DNA of 21,179 nt from positions 1-21,179 of the forward strand of contig JAILQN010000116.1 in NCBI GenBank assembly GCA_024699005.1. The letters are read 5' to 3'. The notes under the pieces were generated by a model. It searched no databases, was not told the DNA's origin, and worked only from the letters and a program-made list of their open reading frames with translations. The position numbers and the translations under genes were made by a program. This DNA comes from Clostridia bacterium (GTDB taxonomy: Bacteria; Bacillota_A; Clostridia; Oscillospirales; Acutalibacteraceae). Shown in pieces: positions 1 through 6,878 of this stretch. The stretch's first letter is position 1. Each line of letters opens with the position of its first letter.

Positions 1-452
1 AAGAAGGGCTCGCCGTAATTTTCAAGCTCCTCAGCCGTGGGCCTTATAAGAAGGTCGCGGATGAACAGATTCTGGCTGGCAAGCTCGTTGATGACGCGGA
101 ATTTCTTGGTATATTTGGGATCGGCACCGGCAAAACCGTCAAATACGAACAGATCCCTGTTCTGAAGATAGGCTATGACCTTGGCTTTGATCGTGTCGAA
201 ACGCTCCTGGCTTACGGGCATATTGACGCTGCCCCATGCTATATTGTCATGAGCCTCGCCTGCGTCGACGATAAACTTATCCTTTGCGCTTCTGCCGGTG
301 AACTTTCCGGTTTTTACGACCAGAGCGCCTTTGTTGCTGAGAGTACCCTCGCCTCTGATAACGGCCTCTTCAGTAAGGCGGGCGGGAGTAAGATTGCGAT
401 AAATTGTTTTTGCGTTGGTGATCCCCAACTTTTCAAGTCCCTGAATTGACAT
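1..452 (-). CDS. pckA: Phosphoenolpyruvate carboxykinase (ATP), N-terminal part
   Basis: The gene encodes ATP-dependent PEP carboxykinase, which interconverts oxaloacetate and PEP with ATP/ADP in the cytoplasm. In fermenting Clostridia it often works in the PEP-carboxylating, ATP-forming direction. Only the first 150 codons are present; the gene leaves the window at its left edge. My translation starts MSIQGLEKLGI and contains TGKFTGRSAKDKFIVD at about residues 48-63, the conserved TGxxTGRSxKDKF segment of the family, followed by the FDGFAGADPKY segment typical of its N-terminal domain. The ATG at 450-452 follows an AGGAGG ribosome site and a promoter-like sequence (489-517), so it is probably transcribed on its own. 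The catalytic P-loop lies outside the window and cannot be checked. Confidence 0.95.
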   Translation of the reverse strand, partial: MSIQGLEKLGITNAKTIYRNLTPARLTEEAVIRGEGTLSNKGALVVKTGKFTGRSAKDKFIVDAGEAHDNIAWGSVNMPVSQERFDTIKAKVIAYLQNRDLFVFDGFAGADPKYTKKFRVINELASQNLFIRDLLIRPTAEELENYGEPF

Positions 453-488
453 GATTTATCCTCCTGTTTAATTTGCTTTCAAAAATAA

Positions 489-517
489 ATGATAGCACCG
501 ATTTGTAACAATTGCAA
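489..517 (-). promoter_or_regulatory. Predicted sigma-A promoter of pckA
   Basis: On the minus strand TTGCAA (512-517) and TATCAT (489-494) are separated by exactly 17 bases, about 40 bases before the pckA start. The site fills the 76-bp gap after the upstream carboxypeptidase gene. Spacing and -10 match the housekeeping consensus well; the -35 has two mismatches. Confidence 0.6.
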
Positions 518-528
518 GATTTTTTTGA

Positions 529-2223
529 TTACGGAAGTGCAAGATACTCTTCAAGGCATTTCCCGCTGTCTTTTATGGCTCTAGCGTTTTTCACGCCGAC
601 GTAGCGCCAGTGCCACGGTTCGAACTTCACGCCTGTCACGTCCTGTTTGTCATAGGGATAACGCAGGATGAAGCCGTAATCCGCGGCGTTTGCGGAAAGC
701 CACCTGTATGCGGCGGTTTTCTCGAAGTTATCGGATGAAGAAGCTGTTATTATATCCATGCAGATGCCGATATTGTGTTCGCTGGAGCCCTCGGGCATTC
801 TGCGGGTCGATGCGAGTTTTTCGGATTCGTAGCCGGTTTTGCCTGCAGCCCTGTACTCATCCACGAATTCTTTGAACAGTCTCTTCTGATCCGCGTAGCT
901 TCTGTAACCGGAGACGGGCGTCAGGAGTATGCCGTCTTTTTTTGCCGCCTCGTACATTTTATCGTACCAGTAAGCCGCGCGGCTGTCCATCTGCTCTGAG
1001 CTTCCTGCGACGGTGGAAAGCTTGATCTTCTGGTCCACGCCTTCCTCTATTTTGAATTTTGAATTCAGGCACACAAGTTCCCAGTCCTCGTTATCGACCG
1101 GATACTCTATGACCAGAGATACTATATATCCGTATGTTGACTGGTACGGAGCAAGGATCTTCACCGGTTTTTTTGAACATCTGCCGTCAAGACCTATAAT
1201 ATAACCGTCGATCTGTGTGTTTGTGACCATATGACCGCTGGTCTGGTCAAAGTAATACATCTCGTCCCCTACGGTCTGGAACCCGAATACCATACGCCCG
1301 TCTTCGCCGAAACAGTAGTAATAATCCCCTATTTTGACCATACCGGTGGCGGCTGAACCGTCCTCGGTGAAATAATAGGTGTATTTGTCTACCGCTTTCC
1401 AGCCCTTGAACAGCGTGCCGTTGGCCAGGGAATAATAAACCTTGCGTTTAAATGAGACAAGACCTTCATTTGTGACGCCTTTCGTAAAGAAGCGTATAAC
1501 GCCGTGCTGTTTGACAAAACCGGTATAAAGCGAGCCGTCCTTCATAAAGAAACAGGTCTCACCTTTATACGTTCTGATATCCTGCATCGGCTTACCGTTG
1601 GAATCCACAAGGAACCTCAGATTTTCTTCTTCGTAATAGCCCTCTACGGTCAAGCCGGTCGAGTCAAATATGAAAAACCGCGAATCAGAGCTCCTGTAAG
1701 ATCCCGCAGGGGGCAGCTTACCGTCTTCGGATATATAGTATCTGTCCAGCTTTGCCGATGCCCTCAGCAGCATCCTCGCGTCCGCAGCGTCAACCTGCCC
1801 GTTGCCGTCCGCGTCAAGATATGAAGCCGGCAGATCCGTCTTTTCCAGCTTTGCCGAGACCCTGAGGACGATCCTTGCGTCCGCACTGTCGAAATAGCCG
1901 TCACGGTCGGCGTCTGTCACGAAAACTTTACGGTAATAAGTTTTCTCCCCTTCCGCTGTCTTGATCGTCGCCGCGTCGGACTTCAGAAGCACATACGGCG
2001 ACGTGGGCAGCGGATCGGTCTTACCCGGTTTTTCTGAGCTTTGTTCTTCCGATACCGCTTCCGACGTCTGTTCCCCTGAAGACATCTCCTCAAGGATCTG
2101 ATTCTCCGGCGTATCCGACGACGCTTCCTCTGCCGCAGGGATCATCACCGCGGTGACAAGAATGCAAAGAACGGCGAAAAAACAAATGACCGCCCTGCTG
2201 ATGTTTTTGTTTGTTCCTGTCAT
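529..2223 (-). CDS. Secreted M15 (VanY-like) D-Ala-D-Ala carboxypeptidase with dockerin-type and wall-binding repeats
   Basis: This is a 564-aa exported protein predicted to trim peptidoglycan stem peptides. A hydrophobic segment at residues 9-31 is the signal or anchor, followed by a Ser/Glu-rich linker (33-70). A dockerin-type module spans 101-160, with two calcium loops (D104/D106/D108/D112/D115 and D137/D139/N141/D145/D148). Aromatic choline-binding-like repeats (YYF..DG..., about 185-348) follow. The C-terminal domain is M15B: SxHxxG...D gives ligands H483 and D490, and EPWHWRYVG gives E535 and H538. I chose the ATG at 2221-2223 because GAGGGAG sits just before it. A longer reading from 2292 adds 23 residues but has a weaker site and puts charged residues before the signal. 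Residues 387-391 (NSKFK) are encoded by a short 7-bp-periodic stretch. Confidence 0.88.
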   Translation of the reverse strand: MTGTNKNISRAVICFFAVLCILVTAVMIPAAEEASSDTPENQILEEMSSGEQTSEAVSEEQSSEKPGKTDPLPTSPYVLLKSDAATIKTAEGEKTYYRKVFVTDADRDGYFDSADARIVLRVSAKLEKTDLPASYLDADGNGQVDAADARMLLRASAKLDRYYISEDGKLPPAGSYRSSDSRFFIFDSTGLTVEGYYEEENLRFLVDSNGKPMQDIRTYKGETCFFMKDGSLYTGFVKQHGVIRFFTKGVTNEGLVSFKRKVYYSLANGTLFKGWKAVDKYTYYFTEDGSAATGMVKIGDYYYCFGEDGRMVFGFQTVGDEMYYFDQTSGHMVTNTQIDGYIIGLDGRCSKKPVKILAPYQSTYGYIVSLVIEYPVDNEDWELVCLNSKFKIEEGVDQKIKLSTVAGSSEQMDSRAAYWYDKMYEAAKKDGILLTPVSGYRSYADQKRLFKEFVDEYRAAGKTGYESEKLASTRRMPEGSSEHNIGICMDIITASSSDNFEKTAAYRWLSANAADYGFILRYPYDKQDVTGVKFEPWHWRYVGVKNARAIKDSGKCLEEYLALP

Positions 2224-2310
2224 AAGTCTCCCTCTTGTATATTGATTTTCGTGCCGCGCTTTCATTTTGCGCACCGCGGCGGATATCGACATAAAATCAC
2301 TGATGCCTCA

Positions 2311-3813
2311 TTATTTCCCCAATGCGTCTTTCAGAATAACGTCATGGCTTCCGCCTTCCACGATAGAAGTTGAGGAAACGACCGTCAGTCTTGCTTTTTC
2401 CTGAAGCTCCGGAATGCTCAGCGCGCCGCAGTTGCACATGGTGCTCCTGACCTTGGCGAGGGTGTTGCTGACTCCCTCGGCAAGCGATCCGGCGTAGGGG
2501 ACGTAACTGTCCACGCCCTCTTCGAACGAGAGCTTCCTGTCGCCGCCCATATCGTAACGCTGCCAGTTTCTGGCGCGGTTGGAGCCCTCGCCCCAGTACT
2601 CCTTGACATAACTGCCGTTCACGAACAGCTTGGCGGAAGGAGATTCGTCGAATCTCGCGAAATATCTGCCCAGCATAACAAAATCGGCGCCCATGGCAAG
2701 AGCCAGTGTGATGTGATAATCCTGCACGATACCTCCGTCGGAACAGATGGGAACGTATATTCCCGTCTCGCGGAAGTATTCGTCTCTTGCCTTCGCCACG
2801 TCCTTGACGGCAGTCGCCTGTCCCCTGCCTATGCCCTTTGTTTCGCGGGTGATGCAGATGGAGCCGCCGCCTATGCCGATCTTTACAAAGTCAGCGCCGG
2901 CTTCGGCAAGGAAGCGGAAGCCGTCGCCGTCGACGACGTTGCCTGCGCCTACCTTTACCGTATCGCCGTAGTTGTCCCTGATCCATTTAAGGGTACGCGC
3001 CTGCCACTCCGAAAAACCCTCGGAGGAATCTATGCAGAGCGCGTCCGCGCCGGCTTCCACAAGGGCAGGAACCCTCTCGGCGTAATCGCGGGTGTTTATG
3101 CCCGCGCCGACCTTATAGCTCTTGTTTTTGTCCAGAAGCTCATTGGAGTATTCCTTATGGCTCTCATAATCCTTGCGGAACACTATATACTGCAGATTGC
3201 CCTGTTCGTCCACAAGGGGCAGTGAATTGAGCTTGTTGTCCCAGATTATATCGTTGCACTCGCTTATGGTCGCGGTCGCCGGAGCTGTGACCAGCTTCTC
3301 AAAAGGAGTCATGAATTCGCTGACGCAGGCGTCAACAGGCGTGCGCGACACTCTGTAATCCCTGGAAGCGACAATGCCCAGAAGTCTGCCGTGAGCCGAG
3401 CCGTCGCTCGTAATTGCGATGGTGGAATGCCCCGAACGCTCTTTGAGAGCAAGCACGTCGGCAAGCGTTGCGTCCGGCGGCAGATTGGAATCGCTTGTGA
3501 CAAAACCGCGCTTATAGGACTTGACACGCCCTACCATGTCCGCCTCGTCTTCCACGGACTGGGAGCCGTAGATAAAAGAAACGCCGCCCTGCCTGGCAAG
3601 AGCGATAGCCAGTTTCTCACCTGAAACGCTCTGCATGATCGCGCTCGTCAACGGGGTGTTCAGGGTGAAGGGGCAGTCCTCCGCGCCCTTGCGGTATTTA
3701 ACGAGCGGAGTCCTGAGCGAAACATTTGCGGGAATACACTCGCTTGACGAATACCCCGGCACAAGCAGATACTCTCCGAAGGTTCTTGAAGGCTCTTCAA
3801 AATAAAATGCCAT
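2311..3813 (-). CDS. guaB: IMP dehydrogenase
   Basis: This enzyme oxidises IMP to XMP with NAD+, the committed step of GTP synthesis. The 500-aa protein has the IMPDH barrel interrupted by a CBS pair (about 105-220). The catalytic loop [12 protein letters not shown] has nucleophile C320, and the mobile flap holds the RYD triad (R419, Y420, D421). NAD-site elements include [10 protein letters not shown]. Many segments ([43 protein letters not shown]) match what I remember of the Tritrichomonas foetus enzyme better than the usual GuaB. The start at 3813 follows a GGGGTGA ribosome site and starts as the family does ([12 protein letters not shown]); an upstream in-frame ATG would add 20 unrelated residues. 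A near-consensus promoter lies directly upstream, and the carboxypeptidase gene follows and may be cotranscribed. Confidence 0.95.
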   Translation of the reverse strand: MAFYFEEPSRTFGEYLLVPGYSSSECIPANVSLRTPLVKYRKGAEDCPFTLNTPLTSAIMQSVSGEKLAIALARQGGVSFIYGSQSVEDEADMVGRVKSYKRGFVTSDSNLPPDATLADVLALKERSGHSTIAITSDGSAHGRLLGIVASRDYRVSRTPVDACVSEFMTPFEKLVTAPATATISECNDIIWDNKLNSLPLVDEQGNLQYIVFRKDYESHKEYSNELLDKNKSYKVGAGINTRDYAERVPALVEAGADALCIDSSEGFSEWQARTLKWIRDNYGDTVKVGAGNVVDGDGFRFLAEAGADFVKIGIGGGSICITRETKGIGRGQATAVKDVAKARDEYFRETGIYVPICSDGGIVQDYHITLALAMGADFVMLGRYFARFDESPSAKLFVNGSYVKEYWGEGSNRARNWQRYDMGGDRKLSFEEGVDSYVPYAGSLAEGVSNTLAKVRSTMCNCGALSIPELQEKARLTVVSSTSIVEGGSHDVILKDALGK

Positions 3814-3826
3814 AACTTTCACCCCG

Positions 3827-3873
3827 TTATAATTAATTGGAATTATAATAATGTAATTGCGTACGATTGTCAA
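3827..3873 (-). promoter_or_regulatory. guaB promoter with overlapping inverted repeat
   Basis: On the minus strand a perfect -35 TTGACA (3868-3873) is followed after 17 bases by TATTAT (3845-3850); a TATAAT at 3842-3847 has a 20-base spacer. A perfect 8-bp inverted repeat, TTATAATT at 3827-3834 and AATTATAA at 3841-3848 with a 6-base centre, covers the -10 and predicted start of transcription. It could be a repressor site, or partly reflect the AT-rich -10 itself. The leader to the guaB ATG would be only about 25 bases. Confidence 0.75.
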
Positions 3874-3899
3874 GTGATATTAGTGCCAAGTTGTATATT

Positions 3900-3976
3900 A
3901 GTTCCAAGTTCAAAGTTCTGAGTTCTGAGTTCAAAGTTCCAAGTTCTAAATTATAAGTTCTAAGTTCTGAGGTCAC
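3900..3976. repeat. Degenerate 7-bp tandem repeat array
   Basis: Eleven consecutive heptamers on the plus strand fit AGTTCnn: AGTTCCA, AGTTCAA, AGTTCTG (twice), AGTTCAA, AGTTCCA, AGTTCTA, AATTATA, AGTTCTA, AGTTCTG, AGGTCAC. Most of the variation is at the last two positions of the unit. The array lies between the guaB promoter and the promoter of the plus-strand gene. Related arrays occur in the eut operon. Confidence 0.9.
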
Positions 3977-4014
3977 GGTTTTTTCCGATAATACGTTTCA
4001 ACCTTTAAAAATCA

Positions 4015-4043
4015 TTGCAATTCATATTCTGTTATTGTAAAAT
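4015..4043 (+). promoter_or_regulatory. Predicted promoter of the GH127-like gene
   Basis: TTGCAA (4015-4020) and TAAAAT (4038-4043) are 17 bases apart on the plus strand. Transcription would start near 4050, giving a leader of about 135 bases before the ATG at 4186. It is the best plus-strand promoter I see in the 372-bp divergent region. Confidence 0.55.
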
Positions 4044-4068
4044 ATAGTCAAATACGGCTTGCGCGGCA

Positions 4069-4130
4069 TCCCGGATCCGTTATTCCCGGGGCCCGGATAA
4101 AACAACCCCCCGGGCGTGAACTGCCGGGAA
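4069..4130 (+). promoter_or_regulatory. GC-rich structured leader with alternative stems
   Basis: In the predicted leader the arm at 4083-4091 can pair either with CCCCGGG (4108-4114, through CCCGGGG at 4085-4091) or with CCGGGAA (4124-4130, through TTCCCGG at 4083-4089). ATCCG (4075-4079) can also pair with CGGAT (4094-4098). The stems exclude each other, as in attenuators, but I recognise no known riboswitch class and there is no U-run after either stem. Confidence 0.4.
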
Positions 4131-4185
4131 CTGTCAACCGTCAATTCTTAAGGGCGCAAAACGCAGCCCACAGGAGGCATCACCC

Positions 4186-5880
4186 ATGTATGAATCATTT
4201 GACTTGCTGAAAAGCGCCGGATTGGTGCGGCATTATATCACCAACATGGTGGACAGGGCATACGACAACCTGCCCTACTGGCTGCTTCTGCCGAACAAAA
4301 AACCGGCGGAGGCGGCGCACTGCCGCGTGGACGACGCGGAACTGGTCGGGTCGTGGTACGAAGGCCTCGTCTGCGCCATGCGTATGCTCGGAAGCGACGA
4401 AGGTGACGAGGTCAAACAGTCCCTGCGCCGCCACCTGATGAAATCCTGGGGCGAGCACGGTCTGCGCTTCTGCGAGCCCTATCCCTGGACGCACACGGTC
4501 CATTCGTCTTTCCACGAGATGGGTTATATCCTGCCGGCTTTGAATCTTATCACCGAGGAATACCCGGAAGATGAAGAGGCCGAGAGACGGACAAGCGAGC
4601 TGATACGCGGTATGCGTTCGCTCGTTATCGAGCGCAAAGTGCGCACTTTCTGGTCAGGCGATTATCAGGAGACCGAGCCCATTTATGAATTCCCGAACGA
4701 CGTTTACCTGAAAGACGGCGGTTTCGACCTGACACGCCACACCGGGCGCGGCGAACAGGCGATCCGGAACGCGCTTATGCTGCCGGCTCTGGTGCGGCGC
4801 TGGGAGCTGAAAAAAGACGAAGTCGCCCTTGACCTCGCCGTGGGCCTTGCGAACTACGTTCTGGGCCCGTCCCGCTATTTCAATTATAAAATGGAATTCT
4901 TCGGGCACGTACATTCCGCCGCGTGGTTTTCTTACGGACTTGTATACCTTGGCAGACTGACGGACAATAAAACGTATATCGAAAAGGGAAAAGCCATATA
5001 CGATTATATACGCTCGCTCTCTTCGTCTTTCGGCTGGGTGCCGGAATACGCTCAGTGGCACCCGATGGACGAGGAACACTGCGAGACCTGCTGCGTACGC
5101 GATATGATAATCTGCGCCCGTGAACTGACAAAGCTCGGATACGACGAATACTGGAACGATATCAATCTGTTCGCCCGCAACATGCTCATGGAAAATCAGG
5201 TCAGATACACCGGCTACGTGACCGTTGACAATTCCCTGCCGGACGGGAACGGCATCACCTACCGCGATATAGACAAGCGCATGATCGGCGGTTTCACCGG
5301 CGGCAGCGAGCCGAACTCCATCTCCCTTGAAAGGTTCCGCTCCATCGCGGGCTGCTGCGTCGGCACCGCACCCACGGCGCTCAAAACGGTGTGGGACAGC
5401 GTCATCACGGAAGAAAACGGCGTTTATACCGTCAATATCCCATGCGATAAGGAGACGGAAGCGCTGAAACTTGAGTCGTTCCTGCCGAACAGGGGGCTCA
5501 TACGCGTTACCGCGAAAAAGGACTGTTCCGTCGCGTTCCGCCGTTATGAGTGGATGGGAGACGTGGAATGCGAAATCCGCAACGCGCAATGCGCAATGAA
5601 ACGGGACGGCGATTTACTGAAGACCGGACTGAAGGCCGGGAATACCCTTGATCTGACATTCCCCCTGCGCATACGAAAAAAGAAAGAGAACGTCCGCGGG
5701 GAGACGTTCACCGTTCTGTGGCGCGGCTGCGACGTTATAGGCCTGCTGCCGAAAGGAGAGCACGTGCGTCTGTTCCAGCGTGATCTGTCAGAACCGAAGT
5801 ATTATCCGACTCCCGACGACGTGGTCTATACCGGAGCCGCAAATTACGGCCCGACGCAGTCAGGAGCAAAGGGAAAATGA
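4186..5880 (+). CDS. GH127-like (DUF1680-type) glycoside hydrolase, putative
   Basis: This is a 564-aa cytoplasmic protein without a signal peptide. It looks like a distant member of the GH127 beta-L-arabinofuranosidase clan, an alpha/alpha barrel followed by beta-sandwich domains. The family's zinc-thiolate site appears preserved: E300-T-C302 matches the family ExC pair, and C390-C391 matches the vicinal cysteines that include the nucleophile, with similar spacing. H241 and H243 (FGHVHSAAW) and E287 are candidate further active-site residues. Family membership is my inference from these residues; the substrate is unknown. The ATG at 4186 has AGGAGG 8 bases upstream. It is the only plus-strand gene in the window and stands alone. 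Residues around 461-472 are encoded by a 7-bp-periodic stretch (5567-5601), suggesting repeat-derived coding sequence. Confidence 0.7.
   Translation: MYESFDLLKSAGLVRHYITNMVDRAYDNLPYWLLLPNKKPAEAAHCRVDDAELVGSWYEGLVCAMRMLGSDEGDEVKQSLRRHLMKSWGEHGLRFCEPYPWTHTVHSSFHEMGYILPALNLITEEYPEDEEAERRTSELIRGMRSLVIERKVRTFWSGDYQETEPIYEFPNDVYLKDGGFDLTRHTGRGEQAIRNALMLPALVRRWELKKDEVALDLAVGLANYVLGPSRYFNYKMEFFGHVHSAAWFSYGLVYLGRLTDNKTYIEKGKAIYDYIRSLSSSFGWVPEYAQWHPMDEEHCETCCVRDMIICARELTKLGYDEYWNDINLFARNMLMENQVRYTGYVTVDNSLPDGNGITYRDIDKRMIGGFTGGSEPNSISLERFRSIAGCCVGTAPTALKTVWDSVITEENGVYTVNIPCDKETEALKLESFLPNRGLIRVTAKKDCSVAFRRYEWMGDVECEIRNAQCAMKRDGDLLKTGLKAGNTLDLTFPLRIRKKKENVRGETFTVLWRGCDVIGLLPKGEHVRLFQRDLSEPKYYPTPDDVVYTGAANYGPTQSGAKGK
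5567..5601. repeat. Heptamer-periodic stretch inside the GH127-like gene
   Basis: Five successive heptamers, AATGCGA, AATCCGC, AACGCGC, AATGCGC, AATGAAA, lie in frame inside the gene and encode CEIRNAQCAMK. The period and the A-rich start of each unit recall the intergenic arrays, though the unit differs. It could be chance. Confidence 0.45.
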
Positions 5881-5921
5881 TTTCCGTATCCTGAGTCTGT
5901 CTCCGGAATAGAATATACAGC

Positions 5922-5951
5922 CCCACCGCGATACTCAGGAATCACGGTGGG
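5922..5951. terminator. Hairpin between convergent genes, possible terminator
   Basis: CCCACCG (5922-5928) pairs perfectly with CGGTGGG (5945-5951), with three further inner pairs (GAT/ATC). An alternative 8-bp pairing exists between TCCTGAGT (5889-5896) and ACTCAGGA (5933-5940). It lies between two genes that run towards each other, where a two-way terminator is expected, but no strong T-run follows on either strand. Confidence 0.4.
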
Positions 5952-6046
5952 TCACATATTGGTATTCCCCATGAAAATGCGGAATAAAGCTCACGGCCGT
6001 GTGATAATAAAAGCGGATCCATACAGAATAAGCCCTTATTTATCCC

Positions 6047-6074
6047 CGCTCTCAGTTCTCCGCTCTCAGCTTCG
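6047..6074. repeat. Heptamer-periodic stretch at the 3' end of the cytidylyltransferase gene
   Basis: The plus strand reads CGCTCTC, AGTTCTC, CGCTCTC, AGCTTCG, which is 7-bp periodic and covers the last codons and stop of the minus-strand gene (AKLRAEN-stop). It may be a repeat that has become the C-terminus. Homologues I recall also end in a similar charged tail, so this is uncertain. Confidence 0.4.
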
Positions 6075-6756
6075 CTTCAAACGCCCTGAGCTCTTCTACG
6101 GTGTCGCACTCTTCCAGTTCGTTGCCGCTGATAAGATGCAGCCCCATTCTGATATCTTCAAGATGTCTGCCCAGGACGTTGTCCCAGAGCAGTTCCTCAT
6201 AACCCGGTCTGCCGTACTCGTCCTCTATGGCGTCGGCGAGCTTTTTCGCTCCTTCGGGAGTAAAATACACGATGGCGACCATCATATGCTGATCCGCTCC
6301 GCCATGTTTGATTTTTGTGATATGCAGCGTATCATCCACGTCAAAAACCCAGTCGTCCGTGGGGCCGTCGAACCATTTAGCGTAATAGCAATTCTCAGTC
6401 AGTTCAGCGTCAAAAATCGTCTTGTCCCGGATATAGAGATCGGAATCGCAGACAAAGCAGCTGCCGCTCCTGAGCTGCTCACGGGCAAGATATACCGAGG
6501 AAATATTGTTTTCCGTCATGAACCTGTCGTTTTCTATAAACGTTATCTTCGGATATTTGTCCTTGAGATAAAGGAACTGCTCTTTCTTGTATCCGATCGT
6601 GATATATATATTATCCACGTTCCTGTAAAGCAATCCTTCGATAAGAGTTTCAATAAAAGGTTTGCCGTTCGCCTTTACAAGGGGCTTGGGGGTCTCTTCG
6701 GTCAAAGGATACATTCTTGTCCCTTTGCCGGCTGCCAGTAAAATTGCGTTCTCCAT
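6052..6756 (-). CDS. LicC-like CTP:phosphocholine cytidylyltransferase
   Basis: The predicted reaction is CTP + phosphocholine (or a similar phospho-alcohol) to CDP-choline, giving an activated donor for decorating cell-surface polymers. The 234-aa protein has the nucleotidyltransferase fold. AAGKGTRM then PKPLVKANGKPFIE form the N-terminal CTP loop (residues 8-33), ITIGYKKEQF follows, and CDSDLYI holds metal-binding aspartates. WDN and the ending GNELEECDTVEELR match the LicC pattern of pneumococcus as I remember it. The ATG at 6754-6756 has AGGAG 8 bases upstream; a longer frame to 6837 would run into the promoter. The gene has its own strong promoter. It sits beside a glycerophosphodiesterase gene, which suggests choline or ethanolamine phosphate metabolism. 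Other sugar-phosphate nucleotidyltransferases are possible. Confidence 0.82.
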   Translation of the reverse strand: MENAILLAAGKGTRMYPLTEETPKPLVKANGKPFIETLIEGLLYRNVDNIYITIGYKKEQFLYLKDKYPKITFIENDRFMTENNISSVYLAREQLRSGSCFVCDSDLYIRDKTIFDAELTENCYYAKWFDGPTDDWVFDVDDTLHITKIKHGGADQHMMVAIVYFTPEGAKKLADAIEDEYGRPGYEELLWDNVLGRHLEDIRMGLHLISGNELEECDTVEELRAFEAKLRAEN

Positions 6757-6790
6757 TATGCAGTCTCCTGATCGTATTGATATGACGAAC

Positions 6791-6818
6791 TGTGCGTTGA
6801 TCGCACAGCAACTGTTGC
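6791..6818 (-). promoter_or_regulatory. Two adjacent inverted repeats just after the promoter
   Basis: GCAAC-T-GTTGC (6808-6818) and TGTGCG-TTGAT-CGCACA (6791-6807) are perfect inverted repeats lying next to each other, directly after the -10 of the promoter at 6819-6847. They cover the predicted transcription start and early leader. They could be operators for a repressor or leader hairpins. Confidence 0.5.
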
Positions 6819-6847
6819 AGTATACACCCATCGTCACCCGTTGTCAA
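6819..6847 (-). promoter_or_regulatory. Promoter of the cytidylyltransferase gene
   Basis: On the minus strand a perfect TTGACA (6842-6847) and TATACT (6819-6824) are separated by 17 bases. It is one of the two best promoter matches in the window, with the guaB promoter, and it separates this gene from the upstream phosphodiesterase operon. Confidence 0.8.
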
Positions 6848-6878
6848 ATATTATTTCATACAAACGGGAACGGATCTG

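Noticed and set aside
3900..3976. CRISPR array
   Set aside because: The units are only 7 bp with no unique spacers, and no cas genes are present.
4654..5589. A 311-codon antisense frame inside the GH127-like gene
   Set aside because: It is a shadow of the plus-strand gene, which has the ribosome site, the active-site motifs and a promoter.
5947..6741. 264-codon plus-strand frame over the cytidylyltransferase
   Set aside because: It is antisense to a gene with clear nucleotidyltransferase motifs and shows no recognisable protein.
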